The translations under genes were made by a program, and so were the position numbers. Positions 8,789 through 18,077 of a DNA stretch of 64,000 nucleotides are shown here, piece after piece; within the stretch, counting starts at the first letter, position 1; every line of letters begins with the position of its first letter. Below the pieces are notes generated by a model. That model did not search any database. It worked only from the letters and a program-made list of their open reading frames with translations, and was not told where the DNA came from. The stretch comes from Sva-07 sp963829585 (GTDB lineage Bacteria; Actinomycetota; Acidimicrobiia; Acidimicrobiales; Ilumatobacteraceae): NCBI GenBank assembly GCA_963829585.1, contig CAWHJD010000015.1, forward strand, positions 124,001 through 188,000. Direction: 5' to 3'.

Positions 8789-9950
8789 ACAGCTTCGTCA
8801 TCACCGCAGCCACCTCCGACGGCGGCGTGTCGATGCGCATGTAGCCCCGCCACTGTTCGACGGGCAGCGCGAAGAAGGCGCCGAAGAAGTCCCGTACGTC
8901 GTCATCGTCGAGTCGTAGCAGCAGCTCGAGCCCGTAGTCGTGCAGTACCCGGCTCCGACGGAACTCCACCGGCCACACCGCCTCGGCGACGACGGATGGA
9001 TCGGCGACCGACGCGGACGACTGCAGTGCGGCCACGATCGACGTGGCGACGCGTGGCGCAGCCCGCAGTGACGACGCCACGCTGAAACCGGTTGCTGCAT
9101 GGACGTAGCCGGCGGCGGCGCCGAAGGCGACCACCGGCTCGTCGATGCCCGGTCGGCTGCCTCCGAGCGGGATGCGCACGTACTCGGTTCGTACGGAGTC
9201 GGCCAGGACGTCGTCGGGGTGCCGCCCGAGCCGAGCGGCCAAGCGGGCCAGCAACGCGATCGGCTCGACCGCCGGCCGTGCAGCAAGCACTGTCTCCTCG
9301 ACCAACCATCCGTCGCTCACCGGCAACGCGTAACAGAACGTCGTGATGCCGCTCGGACCGATCGACGACGGGCGGCCGTCTCCGCTCGCACCGCTGACCG
9401 CCCGGAAGTCCATCAGCGTCGGCCGTCCGAGGTCACCCCCGGGTGGTTCGGCCAGCACGACGCCGATCGCCGTCTGCCAGGCCGGCGGCGTCGACCCCGA
9501 GAGACGCGCGAACGACGATGGCCAGCCACTCGTGTCGACGACGAGGCGCGCCCGCAGTTCGGAGCCGTCGGCCAACACCACGCGATGACGATCGCCGGCC
9601 GGGGAGCGGACGCCGGTCACCCTGCCCACGATGTGCTCCACCCCGTCACGAAGACGTGATCGCAGCCGCTCGTTGTCGAAGACCCCGTACGGTCGGGCGA
9701 TCTGCGCCGCATCACGCGTGTACACGGCGATGGTCTCGAGACGCTGTTCGAGCACATCGTCGACGTCGTCGCCGATCGCCTCGACGCCCTGGACATCGTC
9801 GATCCAGGTGCTGTAGGTCGGAGTCCACGCTTCGCCGGGGCCGACGAGCACGACGTCGACGCCACGCGCGTGGCAGGCACACGTGAGCGCGCTGCCGGCC
9901 GGGCCGTCGCCGATCACGACCACGTCGACGTGGCGTGGCGAATCGGTCAT
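8709..9950 (-). CDS. Lycopene-cyclase-like FAD flavoprotein
   Basis: A 413-aa flavoprotein with an N-terminal Rossmann motif (VVVIGDGPAGSALTCACHARG) and the arrangement of the lycopene beta-cyclase (CrtY/CrtL) family: YSTWIDDVQ near residue 50, the second FAD contact VVDTSGWPSSF, FCYALPVSDGWLVEET, and FGAAAGYVHAATGFSVASSL near residue 300. The ATG at 9950 is used because the long upstream extension is low-quality and overlaps the MBL gene. It starts four bases downstream of that gene's stop. No other carotenoid gene is nearby, so the substrate could differ from lycopene. Confidence 0.75.
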   Translation of the reverse strand: MTDSPRHVDVVVIGDGPAGSALTCACHARGVDVVLVGPGEAWTPTYSTWIDDVQGVEAIGDDVDDVLEQRLETIAVYTRDAAQIARPYGVFDNERLRSRLRDGVEHIVGRVTGVRSPAGDRHRVVLADGSELRARLVVDTSGWPSSFARLSGSTPPAWQTAIGVVLAEPPGGDLGRPTLMDFRAVSGASGDGRPSSIGPSGITTFCYALPVSDGWLVEETVLAARPAVEPIALLARLAARLGRHPDDVLADSVRTEYVRIPLGGSRPGIDEPVVAFGAAAGYVHAATGFSVASSLRAAPRVATSIVAALQSSASVADPSVVAEAVWPVEFRRSRVLHDYGLELLLRLDDDDVRDFFGAFFALPVEQWRGYMRIDTPPSEVAAVMTKLFKVSSWSMRRRLLAGNPTMFARLLRP

Positions 9951-9954
9951 GCCG

Positions 9955-10917
9955 TCAGCTGCGTTCGAGTTCGGCCATGCGGCGGAACTGCTCGACGACG
10001 TCCGGTGTCGAATGCGCCGGGTCGAGAGTGCGATAGACCGTTTCCACGTTGACCGCGATCCGACCGAACTCACCCAACCCGCGGAACCGTTCGTCGACAC
10101 CGAGCAGCCGGCCGATGTCGCGTGCGGCCTCGAATGCATCCACGCCCGCCGCCTGGCGCACGGTCGCCTCCGCGTCGACGAAGGCGAGGTAGTCACGAAC
10201 GGCCACGATCCCCGCCGTGTCGGTGAGCGGACCGTGGCCCGGCACGACAGTGTCGACGTCGAGACCCAGCATGAGATCGCAGGCTGCCACCCAGTTCGAC
10301 AGCGGGCCCGCCCACACGATCGGCGTACCGCCGACGAACAGGATGTCGCCGGTGTAGACCGTCCGCGAGTCGGGCACGTGGACGATCGTGTCGCCCGCGG
10401 TGTGGGCGGGACCGACCTCGATCAGCTCGACGAGACGACCGCCGACCTCGATGTCGAGCCGGCGGTCGAACGTCGTCGTCGGCACGACGAGCTCGATGCC
10501 GTCGAAGTGGAACTCGCCGAAGAACGAGCGGAAGAGCTCGCCGACCTCACCCGGGGCCTGGTTCAGGGCCGCCAGCATCGACGGCGGCACGTCGGCCATC
10601 TCATGGGCGGTCGCGGTCGTTGCCACGATCTCGACGTCGGGCCGTCGGCGGACGACTTCGCCGTTGCCGTAGCAATGGTCGCCGTTGGCATGGGTGTTCA
10701 CGACCGTGTCGATCGGAGCATGGCCCATCACCGGGCTCATCGCGTCGAGCATCGCCGCAGTGAGGTCGAGATCGAACAGCGTGTCGACGAGCAGCGATTG
10801 TCCGTCGCCCACGATCAGGCCGGCGTTGCTCCAGCCCCAACCGCCATCGGGTTGGAGATATGCGAAGCAGCCGTTGCCCAGCTCGTGCAGACCCAGGGTG
10901 TAGTCGGTGGCTCCCAT
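9955..10917 (-). CDS. Metallo-beta-lactamase-fold hydrolase
   Basis: The zinc-binding motif is THANGDHCYGN (near residues 84-94), with an Asn where many family members have His, giving H-x-N-x-D-H. Further ligands are in VGPAHTAGDTIVHVPDSRTVYTGDILF and VPGHGPLTD. Length 320 aa. It lies between the GMC oxidoreductase and the cyclase-like gene, all minus strand, with gaps of only 4-12 bases, so they probably form an operon. The substrate is unknown. Confidence 0.85.
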   Translation of the reverse strand: MGATDYTLGLHELGNGCFAYLQPDGGWGWSNAGLIVGDGQSLLVDTLFDLDLTAAMLDAMSPVMGHAPIDTVVNTHANGDHCYGNGEVVRRRPDVEIVATTATAHEMADVPPSMLAALNQAPGEVGELFRSFFGEFHFDGIELVVPTTTFDRRLDIEVGGRLVELIEVGPAHTAGDTIVHVPDSRTVYTGDILFVGGTPIVWAGPLSNWVAACDLMLGLDVDTVVPGHGPLTDTAGIVAVRDYLAFVDAEATVRQAAGVDAFEAARDIGRLLGVDERFRGLGEFGRIAVNVETVYRTLDPAHSTPDVVEQFRRMAELERS

Positions 10918-10929
10918 GACCTCATCATG

Positions 10930-12247
10930 TCACGGGTCACTGCGCCGCCAACGGGCGCTCAGACGCTCGGCGAGCATCGTCGTGGGAAGGTGCGTGTTCG
11001 CGTCGGGGATCGAGGGGAAGACCGACGCGTCGCAGACGTGGACCGACTCGTATCCGAGCACGGCGCCCTCGGTGTCGACGACGGAACCCATGGCGCAGCT
11101 GCCGGACGCATGCACGCAGTCACCGAGCGCGCCCGGGAGCCAGCGTTCGATCGACGCCGCGTCGCCCAGCGCGTCGATGGTGGTTCCCGAGTCGTCGACG
11201 TAGACCTGCTCGACGATCTCCGCGAACGGGGCGGACCGGAGCATCCTCGCGGCGTCTGCCACTGCCGCGCCGAGCGCCTTCACGTCGCCGGGATCATCGA
11301 GCAGTGCGAAGTCGACGAGTGGTTCCCCGTGCGGGTCGAGGCGGACCGTGCCGGATCGGCTGCACGGCGTCATCAACGTCACGAGGAGCATGCCGAGGTG
11401 CGGTGCATCGGGACCCAGGTGATTCATCGGAAGAAGTTGGATGCCGTCGCGTCGACGGAACGTGCCGATGACGAGCCCCGACGGGTCGACGGGGACGCCG
11501 GCGCGTAGGGAGAGCGTCAGCGGTGCGGACGGGTGATCCTGGAGAGCCAGTCCGATTCCCGGCGTGTCGAATCCTGATCGCAACAACAGCGTCGGCGTCC
11601 GGATCGCGCCGGCCGAGAGGATGACGCGCGCGGCTGCGATCTCCTCGCCGCTCGACAGCACGACGCCGACGGCTCGCCGACCGTCCAGCACCACACGTTC
11701 GACGTTGGCATCGGTTCGAACCAGGAGATTCGGTCGCTCCCGCGCCGGCCAGAGGTACGCCTCGGCCGACGTGATCCTGCGACCACCGCGCCGGGTGAGC
11801 GGAACGCGTCGCGCATCGCCGTCGGCGGCGATGAGGGCCCGATCGATCGGGCCGAGTTCGCTGTCGAGCGGTTCCTCCTCGGGCAGCGCGATCGCCGACC
11901 ACGCCGCGTCGGCATCGTCCCAGCCCCACGATCGATAGAGGTTCGGATCACCGCGCAGCGCGACCATCGCGTTCACCACCGACGAACCGCCGATGCCCCT
12001 GCCCCGGCGGTACGGCCGCGGCGTCCCTCCTGCAGTCCGTGTGGCCAGCACCTCACCGTCGTTGCGCGCCGGCAGGTCGACCGCGGCGAAGAAGTTGTCG
12101 GCATCGATCTCCGGGGGCACCGCACCCGGCCACCAGGTCGGGGCCCGACTCCACCAGCACGACGTGGCGGCCCGGATCCTCGGACAGACGGGCGGCCACC
12201 ACGCAACCTGCCGTTCCCGCGCCCACCACGACCCACGAACCAGTCAC
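10930..12247 (-). pseudogene. GMC-family oxidoreductase, apparent frameshift
   Basis: FAD-dependent alcohol/choline-type oxidoreductase. The start is the GTG at 12247 and gives WVVVGAGTAGCVVAARLSED followed by HVVLVESGPDL, the N-terminal FAD site. Near 12127-12134 the frame shifts (one base missing), and the next frame continues with PPEIDADNFFAAVDLPARND, GRGIGGSSVVNAMV (GMC signature 1 region), AGAIRTPTLLLRSG (signature 2) and the C-terminal CVHASGSCAMGSV plus DASVFPSIPDANTHLPTTML with the catalytic His/Asn region. All family blocks are present, so the gene is either freshly broken or misread. Confidence 0.8.
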
Positions 12248-12322
12248 ACCACGACACTACGAGGGGAAACGACGAGAGAGCTGACGTTGACGTTCAAGAG
12301 TGCGACCGCGCCGGCCGATGAC

Positions 12323-13457
12323 ATGATCATCATGCAGGACACCACGGAACTCCAGGCGCCGTCTGCCGGGATCCCCGGGGTCAACGGCTATCCGCCACCG
12401 CCACCGGTACCCCCCGCATTCCTGCGGCCGCCGAATGAGATCAGTCAGGGCACCACCCCGTCGCTGCCTCGGATCGCCCCGGCCGTGCCACAACCGCCGG
12501 TCGCCCCTGACGCGAACCCGTTCGCGACATCGATGGACCAGCAGTGGTCGCCTGCGAAGCCGACCCAGGTGAAGAAGCGCGGCTCAGGGACGACGGACGT
12601 TCACCTGGCTGATCGTGCTCGCCGTGATCGGCGCCATCGCCTACGCCGGCTTCACCCACGGGTCCGATCTCATGAAGCTCGCCGGCGGCGAGGAGTCCGT
12701 CGACGAACCGGCCGTGCCGTTGGAGTTCCCGACGCCCGCCGCGGCAGTCGCCCCGATCAGGACCGCGACGTTCCTGGTCGAGCGCCCTGACGCGTTGAAC
12801 GGTCCGCAGACCTTCGAGGTGACGACCGACTTCGAGACCGGCGTCTCCCGGGTGGTCGTCGATCGTACCGAGACACCCGACCTCGAGATCCTGACGCTGT
12901 GGGACACGGCCTTCATCCGACGCGTGGACGAGTCGACCTGGTACCGGCTCGACCGCGGACAGTTCCCGGTCGACTCGGAGTTCGGCATCAGCCGCTGGAT
13001 CCGCTCGCTGGACCAGATCCTTCCGCCGGCGATCAGAGAGTCCGCCGTCATCGATCGGGCGACCGAATCGTCCGTCGGCACCGAAGCGACCACGCGACTG
13101 CTCGTCTCGATCGACCCCACGGCCATCTCGCAGGCCACCGCGGTCGCGCCGGCTCCCCCGCCGCCCGTCGACGGGACTCCCGCACCGGCAGCTCCCGCAC
13201 CGGCACCACCCGAGCCGGTCGTCGCTCTGTCGCCCGGCGTCGTCCTGCAACCGGGCTCCGAGGCGGTCGAAACGCTCAGCATCGAACTCTGGATCGACAG
13301 TGCCGGCATCGTCCGCAAGTCGATCATGCCCGCAGAACTCGGCGCCGAGACCATCACGATCACCTCGATCTCACCCGAGGGGTGGGTGCCGGTCTTCCCC
13401 ACCGAGGACATGGTGCAGTCACTGACCGCCTCGTCGATGTTCAGACTCGGGATCTAG
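12323..13457 (+). pseudogene. Proline-rich single-pass membrane protein, apparent frameshift
   Basis: The N-terminal ~85 residues are Pro-rich and end with TQVKKRGSG; the next frame continues RRRTFTWLIVLAVIGAIAYA, a clear membrane helix, then an extracellular domain (EVTTDFETGVSRVVVDRTE, WYRLDRGQFPVDSEFGISRW). The switch is near 12587-12591 and needs one base removed. A Pro/Ala-rich stretch (~13150-13220) interrupts the C-terminal beta-rich domain. Topology suggests an anchored cell-surface protein; I do not recognise the family. The start is uncertain: ATG 12323 or 12332, or TTG 12287, which has GAGAGAG upstream. Confidence 0.55.
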
Positions 13458-13520
13458 CGGTCCCACGGAAAATCCGGTGACGCATCGGCCCAGGTCAGGG
13501 GTGCCGGCGTAGACATTTCG

Positions 13521-13559
13521 TACAATCGGACGGGGCAGCGCCGACGCGATCCGTAGGGT
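13521..13559 (+). promoter_or_regulatory. Candidate promoter elements of the purine operon
   Basis: TACAAT (13521-13526) and TAGGGT (13554-13559) are both -10-like. The second ends seven bases before the purL GTG, which fits the leaderless pattern seen at other genes here. No convincing -35 is visible and no riboswitch-like fold was recognised. Confidence 0.4.
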
Positions 13560-13566
13560 CGCTGTA

Positions 13567-16371
13567 GTGGCCACCCGGCATCGATTGACCATTCGCACAC
13601 TCGACCGGGACCCCCGAGCGGTGGCCCTCGCCGTGGCTGCCCACGCGGTCGGAATTCGGATCCCCGAGCCGATCCAGGTCGCCGACATCGTGTTCATCGA
13701 CGGCAATCTCGACGCCGACGACCTCGAACGACTGCACGGCGTGCTCGTCGATCCCCTGCTGCAGCACGGCAGCTGGGAACTGCCTGGCACCGACGGCGTC
13801 GAGATCACGTTCCTGCCCGGCGTGACCGACACTGCTGCCGACGCGGTGCGACACGCGGCTGCGCAACTCGGCGTCGCCGCCGATGCTGCAGCCACGGGTC
13901 GGCGAGTGGAGTTCGGCCATCCCGTCGAGCCGGACATCGTGGACGACCTGGTCCGTCGGTTGGTGGCCAATCCCGTGATCGAACGCTGGTGCCAGGGCGT
14001 GATCGACCCGCCGCACGTCGACGACACACCGTCGAGCACGACCGGCGCGATCATCGTGATCCGCGGGCTCGACGACGACGGACTCCGCGAGATCGACGAG
14101 GCCCGTTCGCTGTACCTCGACATCGAGGAGCTGCGCGCGATCCGCGACGAGTACGAGCGGCTCGGGCGCGACATCACCGATGTCGAGATCGAAGTGCTGG
14201 CACAGACCTGGAGCGAGCACTGCGCGCACAAGACGTTCCGGGCGATCATCGACGTCACCGACGGCACCGGCAGTGAGCGCACGATCGATCCGCTCCTCGC
14301 CCAACTCCGCGACTGCACCGACTCGATCGATGCCGGGTTCGTCCGGTCCGCCTTCGTCGGCAACGCGGGCGTGATCGAGTTCACCGAGGGCACCACGATC
14401 GCTCTCAAGGCCGAGACGCACAACCATCCCTCTGCGGTCGAGCCCTTCGGTGGAGCGAACACGGGTGTCGGCGGTGTGATCCGCGACGTGCTGGGCATCG
14501 CCCACCGGCCGATCGCCGTCACCGACATCTTGTGCTTCGGTCCCCCGGATCTCCCGATGGCCGATCTCCCCGACGGCGCGCTGCATCCACGCCGGATCAG
14601 AGACGGCGTCATCGACGGTGTCGCCGACTACGGCAACAAGATCGGCCTTCCGACCGTCGCCGGCGCCATCCTCTACGACCCCGCCTACACCACCAATCCC
14701 CTCGTGTTCGCCGGATGCATCGGTACCGCTGCGACGCGGCCGCTCCACACCGGGCCGTTCCCGGGCGACCGTGTCGTCGTGCTCGGAGGCGCGACCGGAC
14801 GCGACGGCATCCGCGGCGCCACCTTCTCGTCGGCGACGATGGACGCAACGACCGGTGAGGTGGCGGGCGCGAGCGTCCAGATCGGCGATCCGATCGTCGA
14901 GAAGCTCCTCATCGACGCGCTGATCGGCGCCGAAGACCTCTACTCGGCGATCACCGACTGCGGGGCCGGAGGGCTCTCGTCGGCGATCGGAGAGATGGCC
15001 GAGGGTGTCGGCGCCGACGTCGAACTCGACCTGGTGCCGCGCAAGTACCCGGGACTCGAGCCGTGGGAGGTCTGGCTCTCCGAGGCCCAGGAGCGCATGG
15101 TGGTCGCCGTGCCGCCCGAGCACCTCGACGCGCTCCGACAGCGGTGCGACCGCGTGGGCGTCGACATCGCGGACATCGGATCGTTCACGGGTGACGGCCG
15201 ACTCGTCGTCCGCAACGGCGGCGACACGGTCGCCGACATCGACACGGCGTTCCTCCACGACGGCCGCCCGCAACGACGGATGCGGGCCGAATTGCCGACA
15301 CCGAACCGTGCCGACCGCGCGATGCGTTCCGTCACCGATCCTGCGGCCACGCTGCTCGCGCTGCTGGCCCATCCGAACATCGCCTCCAAGGCCGGCACGA
15401 TCCACCGGTACGACCACGAGATCCTCGGATCGACGGTGGTACGCCCGCTGGTCGGGGCGGCAGGTGACGGCCCCGCCGACGGCGTGGTCCTCGCCGAGCC
15501 GACTGCCACCGAGGGCATCGCGATCGGCATCGGCGTGAACCCGTGGTACGGCCTGCACGACCCCGAGGCAATGGCCTACGCCGTGGTCGACGAAGCGATA
15601 CGCAACGTTGTCGCCGTCGGAGCCGACCCGGAGCGGGTCGCACTGCTCGACAACTTCTCGTGGGGCGATCCCCGACGCCCGTCGACGCTCGGTGAACTGG
15701 TGAAGGCGGTCGAGGGCTGCTGCGGTGCCGCCCGCATGTACGACGCCCCGTTCGTGTCGGGCAAGGACTCGCTGAACAACGAGTACATGGGCTCCGACGG
15801 CCGGCGTCACGCCGTGCCGCCGACGCTCGTGATCACCGCGATCGCCCACGTGCCCGATGCCGACCACTGCATCACACCCGACCTGTCCGCGCCCGGCAAC
15901 ATCCTGCTCCTCATCGGTACGACCGACGCCGAGTTCGCCGGGTCGCATCTCGACATGCTGTCCGGTGCTGCGAACCTTCCCGGCGTCGCCCCCTCACCGG
16001 TACCCGACGCGCCGAGCGACTACCGCCACCTCCACGCCGCGATGCGCGCCGGTCTGGTCGAATCGTGCCACGACGTCAGCGAGGGCGGCCTCGCTGTGGC
16101 GGTCGCCGAGATGTGCATCGCCGGTCGCCTCGGCGCAACCATCGACACCCTGCCCCACGACGACCTGGTCACCGCACTGTTCGCGGAGTCGTGCGGCCGG
16201 CTCGTCGTCGAGGTCGAGCCCGGACGCGTGGCAGCATTCCTGCAGGCGATGGACAACCGGGCCATCCGCATCGGAACGGTCAACGACACCTCGACGCTCC
16301 AGATCGCGGGAGTCGAACCCGTGCCGGTCGACGCGCTCGTCGATGCATTCCAGGGCGAGGCCGAGGCGTGA
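13567..16371 (+). CDS. purL: FGAM synthase, PurL with two N-terminal PurS-like repeats
   Basis: Converts FGAR to FGAM (purine step 4), using ammonia from PurQ. At 934 aa it is ~180 residues longer than ordinary small PurL. The extra N-terminus looks like two PurS-type repeats: residues ~8-75 (TLDRDPRAVALAVAAHAVG) and ~80-150 (PGVTDTAADAVRHAAAQLG ... LVANPVIERW). No separate purS is in the operon, so this part probably supplies PurS function. The PurL body shows TWSEHCAHKTFRAI, KAETHNHPSAVEPFGGANTG and DCGAGGLSSAIGEMAEG. The GTG start is supported by a -10 box just upstream. Its stop overlaps purQ by four bases. Confidence 0.93.
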   Translation: MATRHRLTIRTLDRDPRAVALAVAAHAVGIRIPEPIQVADIVFIDGNLDADDLERLHGVLVDPLLQHGSWELPGTDGVEITFLPGVTDTAADAVRHAAAQLGVAADAAATGRRVEFGHPVEPDIVDDLVRRLVANPVIERWCQGVIDPPHVDDTPSSTTGAIIVIRGLDDDGLREIDEARSLYLDIEELRAIRDEYERLGRDITDVEIEVLAQTWSEHCAHKTFRAIIDVTDGTGSERTIDPLLAQLRDCTDSIDAGFVRSAFVGNAGVIEFTEGTTIALKAETHNHPSAVEPFGGANTGVGGVIRDVLGIAHRPIAVTDILCFGPPDLPMADLPDGALHPRRIRDGVIDGVADYGNKIGLPTVAGAILYDPAYTTNPLVFAGCIGTAATRPLHTGPFPGDRVVVLGGATGRDGIRGATFSSATMDATTGEVAGASVQIGDPIVEKLLIDALIGAEDLYSAITDCGAGGLSSAIGEMAEGVGADVELDLVPRKYPGLEPWEVWLSEAQERMVVAVPPEHLDALRQRCDRVGVDIADIGSFTGDGRLVVRNGGDTVADIDTAFLHDGRPQRRMRAELPTPNRADRAMRSVTDPAATLLALLAHPNIASKAGTIHRYDHEILGSTVVRPLVGAAGDGPADGVVLAEPTATEGIAIGIGVNPWYGLHDPEAMAYAVVDEAIRNVVAVGADPERVALLDNFSWGDPRRPSTLGELVKAVEGCCGAARMYDAPFVSGKDSLNNEYMGSDGRRHAVPPTLVITAIAHVPDADHCITPDLSAPGNILLLIGTTDAEFAGSHLDMLSGAANLPGVAPSPVPDAPSDYRHLHAAMRAGLVESCHDVSEGGLAVAVAEMCIAGRLGATIDTLPHDDLVTALFAESCGRLVVEVEPGRVAAFLQAMDNRAIRIGTVNDTSTLQIAGVEPVPVDALVDAFQGEAEA

Positions 16372-17090
16372 GCCGCGTTCCGGCCCTCGTCGTCGCCGGG
16401 CCCGGCACCAACCGCGACCACGACGTGGAACTGGCGCTGGAGTTGGCGGGAGCCTCGGTGCAGATCGTGCTGGCCGACGAACTGATCCGTCGGCCGCACC
16501 TCCTCGACGAGGCTCGACTCGCCGTCGTCGCCGGCGGCTTCAGCTACGCCGACTCGCTCGGCGCCGGGCGAATGCTGGCGCTCGATCTCATGATCGGATT
16601 GGGCGACCGGCTCCGCGCGTTCGTCGACGCCGGGCGACCGTTGATCGGCATCTGCAACGGTTTCCAGGTCCTCACCCGGACGGGGTTGCTCCCCGGCGCC
16701 CTCGGCCACAACGCGCAGGGACGCTTCGACTGTCGCTGGGTCGTGCTCGACCCGGTGCCGTCCAGCGTGTCGGTGTGGACGCGCGGCATCGACGATCCGA
16801 TCCACTGTCCGATCGCCCACGGCGAGGGCCGCTACGTCCACCCCGACCCCGAGGGCCTCGCGGCGGCCGGTCAGGTGGCGTTGCGCTATCACAGCGCCAA
16901 TCCGAACGGATCGGTGGCCGACATCGCCGGCGTCAGCGACGAGTCCGGTGTGGTGCTCGGGCTGATGCCCCACCCCGAGAACCACGTCGTGGCGCGCCAG
17001 CATCCCCTCCATCGGCGCGGCGGTGGTGGCCCACAGCATCTGGGTCTTCGCCTGTTCGACAACGGCGTGCGACACGCCGAGGGACTGTGA
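16368..17090 (+). CDS. purQ: FGAM synthase glutaminase subunit
   Basis: Class I glutamine amidotransferase that hydrolyses glutamine and passes ammonia to PurL. The nucleophile elbow is LIGICNGFQVL, and the His/Glu pair is LGLMPHPENH. Also typical are PGTNRDHDVE at the N-terminus and GGFSYADSLGAG. Length 240 aa. The GTG start overlaps the purL stop (GTGA) and the stop overlaps the purC ATG, which indicates translational coupling of the complex subunits. Confidence 0.93.
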   Translation: MSRVPALVVAGPGTNRDHDVELALELAGASVQIVLADELIRRPHLLDEARLAVVAGGFSYADSLGAGRMLALDLMIGLGDRLRAFVDAGRPLIGICNGFQVLTRTGLLPGALGHNAQGRFDCRWVVLDPVPSSVSVWTRGIDDPIHCPIAHGEGRYVHPDPEGLAAAGQVALRYHSANPNGSVADIAGVSDESGVVLGLMPHPENHVVARQHPLHRRGGGGPQHLGLRLFDNGVRHAEGL

Positions 17091-18076
17091 TGGACGCCGA
17101 CCTGTCGGCGCTGCCCGATCCTCTCCTCGAGGTCGATCTCGACGTCGACGTCGACGGCGGCCTCCCACTCACCGATCGACGCGATGGCAAGGTGCGGGTC
17201 TCGTACGCGCTGCCGGGGCGTCGCCGGCTCTTCGTCACCACCGATCGACTGTCGGCGTTCGACCGCATCATCGCGGGCGTTCCGTACAAGGGTCAGGTGC
17301 TGAACCAGCTCTCGTGGTGGTGGTTCGAGCACTCGCGCGACATCGTGGCCAACCACGCGCTGTCGACACCGGATCCGAACGTGCTGCTCGCGCGTGAGGC
17401 GACGCCGCTCACGGTGGAAGTGATCGTTCGCGGCTACATCACGGGCGTCACCGACACCGCCCTCTGGACGCGATACGCGGCCGGCGAGCGCCTCGTCTAC
17501 GGCTACGAGTTTCCCGACGGACTCGGCAAGAACACGCCGCTTCCCGAGCCGATCATCACCCCGACCACGAAGGGCGGGGCCGGGTCGCACGACGAACCAC
17601 TGTCGTCGGCCGAGGTCGTCGAGCAGGGATTCGTCGAGGCGGAGCTGTGGGCAGCCGTCGAAGCTGCGGCACTCGCGATGTTCGATCGCGGCGCGCGACG
17701 CGGGCTCGAGGCCGGCCTCATCCTCGCCGACACGAAGTTCGAGTTCGGCGTTGCCGCCGACGGTGAACTGTTGCTGATCGACGAGGCGCTCACTCCGGAT
17801 TCGTCGCGCTGGTGGATCGCCGACACGTACGACGAGCGCCTCGCCGCGGGCGCCGAGCCCGAGAGCCTCGACAAGGAGGTCGTGCGTCGGGCACTGGCCG
17901 ACGCGGGGTACACCGGCGACGGCCCGATCCCGCAACTGCCTCGCGAGGTCTGGGCCGCCACGTCGGCGCGCTACATCGACGCCTACGAGCGACTCACGGG
18001 AACCACGTTCGTCCCGGGCGTCTACCCTGCGGGACCACGGATCAGCGCCGCTCTCGCGCGACTGGAGATCACCTGA
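17090..18076 (+). CDS. purC: SAICAR synthase
   Basis: Condenses CAIR with aspartate using ATP (purine step 7). Recognised by GKVRVSYALPGRRRLFVTTD, RLSAFDRIIAGVPYKGQVLN, VRGYITGVTDTALW, and the C-terminal ILADTKFEFGV plus LIDEALTPDSSRWW. The product is 328 aa, near the size of the longer actinobacterial form. The ATG overlaps the purQ stop, and one base separates its stop from purF. Confidence 0.93.
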   Translation: MDADLSALPDPLLEVDLDVDVDGGLPLTDRRDGKVRVSYALPGRRRLFVTTDRLSAFDRIIAGVPYKGQVLNQLSWWWFEHSRDIVANHALSTPDPNVLLAREATPLTVEVIVRGYITGVTDTALWTRYAAGERLVYGYEFPDGLGKNTPLPEPIITPTTKGGAGSHDEPLSSAEVVEQGFVEAELWAAVEAAALAMFDRGARRGLEAGLILADTKFEFGVAADGELLLIDEALTPDSSRWWIADTYDERLAAGAEPESLDKEVVRRALADAGYTGDGPIPQLPREVWAATSARYIDAYERLTGTTFVPGVYPAGPRISAALARLEIT

Positions 18077-18077
18077 C

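Noticed and set aside
13495..15948. An 817-codon minus-strand open frame opposite purL.
   Set aside because: Same antisense effect; its composition (GVGD/DRRR repeats) is not protein-like and purL is certain.
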